Positions 14,242 through 15,951 of a stretch of 15,951 nt of DNA are shown one piece after another (the first letter of the stretch is position 1; every line of letters begins with the position of its first letter). The position numbers and the translations under genes were made by a program. The notes beneath the pieces are model-generated. The model was given only the letters and a program-made list of their open reading frames with translations. It had not been told where the DNA came from and ran no database searches. Source of the DNA: Prevotella sp. UBA3208 (lineage in GTDB: Bacteria > Bacteroidota > Bacteroidia > Bacteroidales > Bacteroidaceae); assembly GCA_002363695.1 (NCBI GenBank), contig DEWO01000075.1, positions 1 through 15,951 on the forward strand. The letters run 5' to 3'.

Positions 14242-15876
14242 ATGAGACGATATTTCTTATTTTCACTCTTAGTGGCTTTTGCACTGATTGCAGAGGCCAA
14301 GGTCGTACTGCCCCAGCTGTTCCAGTCGGGGATGGTGCTGCAGCGTGGCAAGGTCATTCCCGTGTGGGGCAAGGCCGATGCACAGGAAAAGGTAATCATC
14401 AGTTGGCAGCGGCGGCAGTATCAGACGGTGGCTGACGCACAGGGTCGCTGGCGCATTGACCTGCCCAAGACGAAGGCGGGCGGGCCCTACACCATGACCG
14501 TCAATGACGTAGAGCTGACCGACGTGCTGGTTGGCGACGTGTGGCTCTGCTCGGGCCAGTCCAACATCGACGTTACCATTGAGCGTGTCTACCCGCGGTA
14601 CACCGATGAAATCGACCATTTTGACAACAACCAGGTGCGCCTGTTCCGTGTGCAGAACGAGGCCAACACCAAGGGAGTGCAGGACGACATCCGTCCCACC
14701 GCCATCAACTGGAAGCCGCTGAACAAGCAGAACGCCTGGCTGTTCTCGGCCATCGGGACGTTCCTCGGCAAGCGTATGCAGGAGCAGAGGGGAGTCCCTC
14801 AGGGCGTCATCGTCAACAGCTGGGGCGGCACACCTATCGAAGCGTGGATTTCGGCCGACTCGCTGCAGCGCGACTACCCCTTGCAGGTGGAGAAGACCCG
14901 GCTCTACCAGAACGACGAGATGGTCAAGGCCCAGCAGCAGGCCAATCAGTTGGCCGACCAGCGGTGGCGCCAGCTGCTGGACGCCAGGGACCCCGGCGTC
15001 GCTCAGCACTTTGCCGCCCTGGACTATGACGACAGCGCGTGGACGGTGGTCAACCAGTACAAGAACGACTGGGCTCGGTCTGACGGGCGTGGCATCGTGG
15101 GCAGCATCTGGCTCCGTCAGCACGTCCACATCGACAAGGCCCATGCCGGGCAGCCTGCCCGGCTGCTGTTAGGCACGCTGTTCGATGCCGACTTCACCTA
15201 TGTCAACGGGCAGGAGGTGGGCCGCACCTACTACCAGTATCCTCCTCGCCGCTACGACATTCCCGAGGGGCTGTTGCGCGAGGGCGACAATGTCATCACC
15301 GTCCGTTTTGTCAACAAGTACGGCACCGTCCACTTCATACAGGACAAGCCCTATCTGCTGGCTTTCGGTGCCGACCGTCAGAGCCAGGACCCCATGCCCC
15401 GCGACGTCATTCCGCTGAGCCCTCAGTGGCGCCACCATGCGGGCGCAGCGATGCCAGCGTGCCCCAGCGGCGACGTGTCGCTGCAGAACATGGCCTCCAC
15501 TTTATATAACGCCGTGCTCTACCCCCTGGCGCCCTATGCCCTGAGCGGCGTGGTGTGGTATCAGGGCGAGTCCAATTCGGGCAATCCCGGGCCCTATGCC
15601 GACCTGCTGCGCAAGCTGATGGGCAACTGGCGCACGCTGTGGCATGACCCCTCACTGCCCTTCTGCATCGTCCAGCTGGCCAAGTATATGTATCCCACCG
15701 ATGCCGGCTATAGGAACTGGCAGCGCCTGCGCGACCAGCAGCGTCTGGTGGCTGAGGGCGACGCCCATGCCGAGGCTGCCGACATCTTCGACCTGGGCGA
15801 GGAGAACGACATCCACCCCCTGCGCAAGAAGGAAGCCGCCGAGCGCATAGCCCGGTGCTTTGACAGCATGAAATAA
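14242..15876 (+). CDS. Sialate O-acetylesterase family protein, probable acetyl-xylan esterase
   Basis: This 544-residue SGNH-type esterase (SASA/DUF303 family, PF03629) removes acetyl groups from sugars. The signal peptide ends at about residue 19 (LIAEA), with no lipobox, so it is likely periplasmic. The nucleophile is Ser107 in LCSGQSN; later blocks are NSWGGTPIEAW, VVWYQGESN and NDIHPLRK, which holds the catalytic His. An internal jelly-roll-like segment at about 270-380 resembles the galactose-binding-like insert seen in this family. The ATG at 14242 gives the signal peptide; the frame open back to 13831 runs antisense through the symporter. Divergence from a xylanase operon suggests acetyl-xylan as substrate. 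Bona fide sialic-acid de-O-acetylation is the alternative, but no sialic-acid gene is nearby. Confidence 0.88.
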   Translation: MRRYFLFSLLVAFALIAEAKVVLPQLFQSGMVLQRGKVIPVWGKADAQEKVIISWQRRQYQTVADAQGRWRIDLPKTKAGGPYTMTVNDVELTDVLVGDVWLCSGQSNIDVTIERVYPRYTDEIDHFDNNQVRLFRVQNEANTKGVQDDIRPTAINWKPLNKQNAWLFSAIGTFLGKRMQEQRGVPQGVIVNSWGGTPIEAWISADSLQRDYPLQVEKTRLYQNDEMVKAQQQANQLADQRWRQLLDARDPGVAQHFAALDYDDSAWTVVNQYKNDWARSDGRGIVGSIWLRQHVHIDKAHAGQPARLLLGTLFDADFTYVNGQEVGRTYYQYPPRRYDIPEGLLREGDNVITVRFVNKYGTVHFIQDKPYLLAFGADRQSQDPMPRDVIPLSPQWRHHAGAAMPACPSGDVSLQNMASTLYNAVLYPLAPYALSGVVWYQGESNSGNPGPYADLLRKLMGNWRTLWHDPSLPFCIVQLAKYMYPTDAGYRNWQRLRDQQRLVAEGDAHAEAADIFDLGEENDIHPLRKKEAAERIARCFDSMK

Positions 15877-15888
15877 GCCAAAGTTTCG

Positions 15889-15896
15889 TTCCTTTG
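15889..15896 (+). promoter_or_regulatory. Possible -7 box for a gene beyond the window
   Basis: TTCCTTTG, followed by CAAA, has one mismatch to TAnnTTTG, the same deviation as the acpP box. It lies 13 bases after the esterase stop. No matching -33 element is seen at the right distance and no start codon with a long frame is visible before the window ends, so the call is weak. Confidence 0.25.
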
Positions 15897-15951
15897 CAAA
15901 CGTAAGCCAATAGGGCGAGAATTCTTGAAGTATACTTCTACGATGCTGGAA

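Overview
The window looks like a chromosomal segment from a Bacteroidales bacterium close to Prevotella, Segatella or Xylanibacter. The evidence is the acpP-fabF-rnc gene order, -7 promoter boxes of the Bacteroidetes type (TAnnTTTG), A-rich leaders with weak Shine-Dalgarno sequences, Bacteroidetes-style lipoproteins, and a xylan gene set that resembles the cluster known from rumen Prevotella. The species cannot be fixed from the sequence alone. Coding density is very high and no stretch of 300 bases lacks a gene. I saw no tRNA, rRNA, CRISPR array, insertion sequence, phage gene or integrase.

Region 1 (1-2851, + strand) is the fatty-acid and RNase III unit. It holds a promoter, acpP (acyl carrier protein), a repeat-filled spacer, fabF (3-oxoacyl-ACP synthase II), rnc (overlapping fabF, with an acidic C-terminal tail), and a strong intrinsic terminator.

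Region 2 (2905-9935, + strand) is a likely six-gene operon behind its own promoter: a GH3-fold acyl-adenylating enzyme, a large Ig-like lipoprotein, a DUF3108 exported protein, a RecB-like PD-(D/E)XK nuclease, a FecE/BtuD-type ABC ATPase, and a CobD/HisC-type PLP enzyme. Three junctions are 4-base ATGA overlaps. The last two genes suggest a corrinoid connection, but no permease or binding protein is present.

Region 3 (9946-10047) lies between convergent genes. It has five near-palindromic 14-mers at an exact 22-bp spacing, the last one built into the end of the sigma factor gene. This is the most unusual non-coding structure in the window.

Region 4 (10035-15876) is a xylan-use locus. On the - strand, in transcription order, it has a GPH-family sugar symporter, an exported GH10 endo-xylanase, a cytoplasmic GH43 beta-xylosidase/arabinofuranosidase, and an ECF sigma factor that overlaps the GH43 gene. 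Diverging on the + strand is an exported sialate O-acetylesterase-type esterase, probably an acetyl-xylan esterase. The inferred pathway is: GH10 and the esterase trim acetylated xylo-oligosaccharides in the periplasm, the symporter imports them, and GH43 releases pentoses in the cytoplasm. No SusC/SusD pair or hybrid two-component regulator is in view. The sigma factor is the only regulator in the window.
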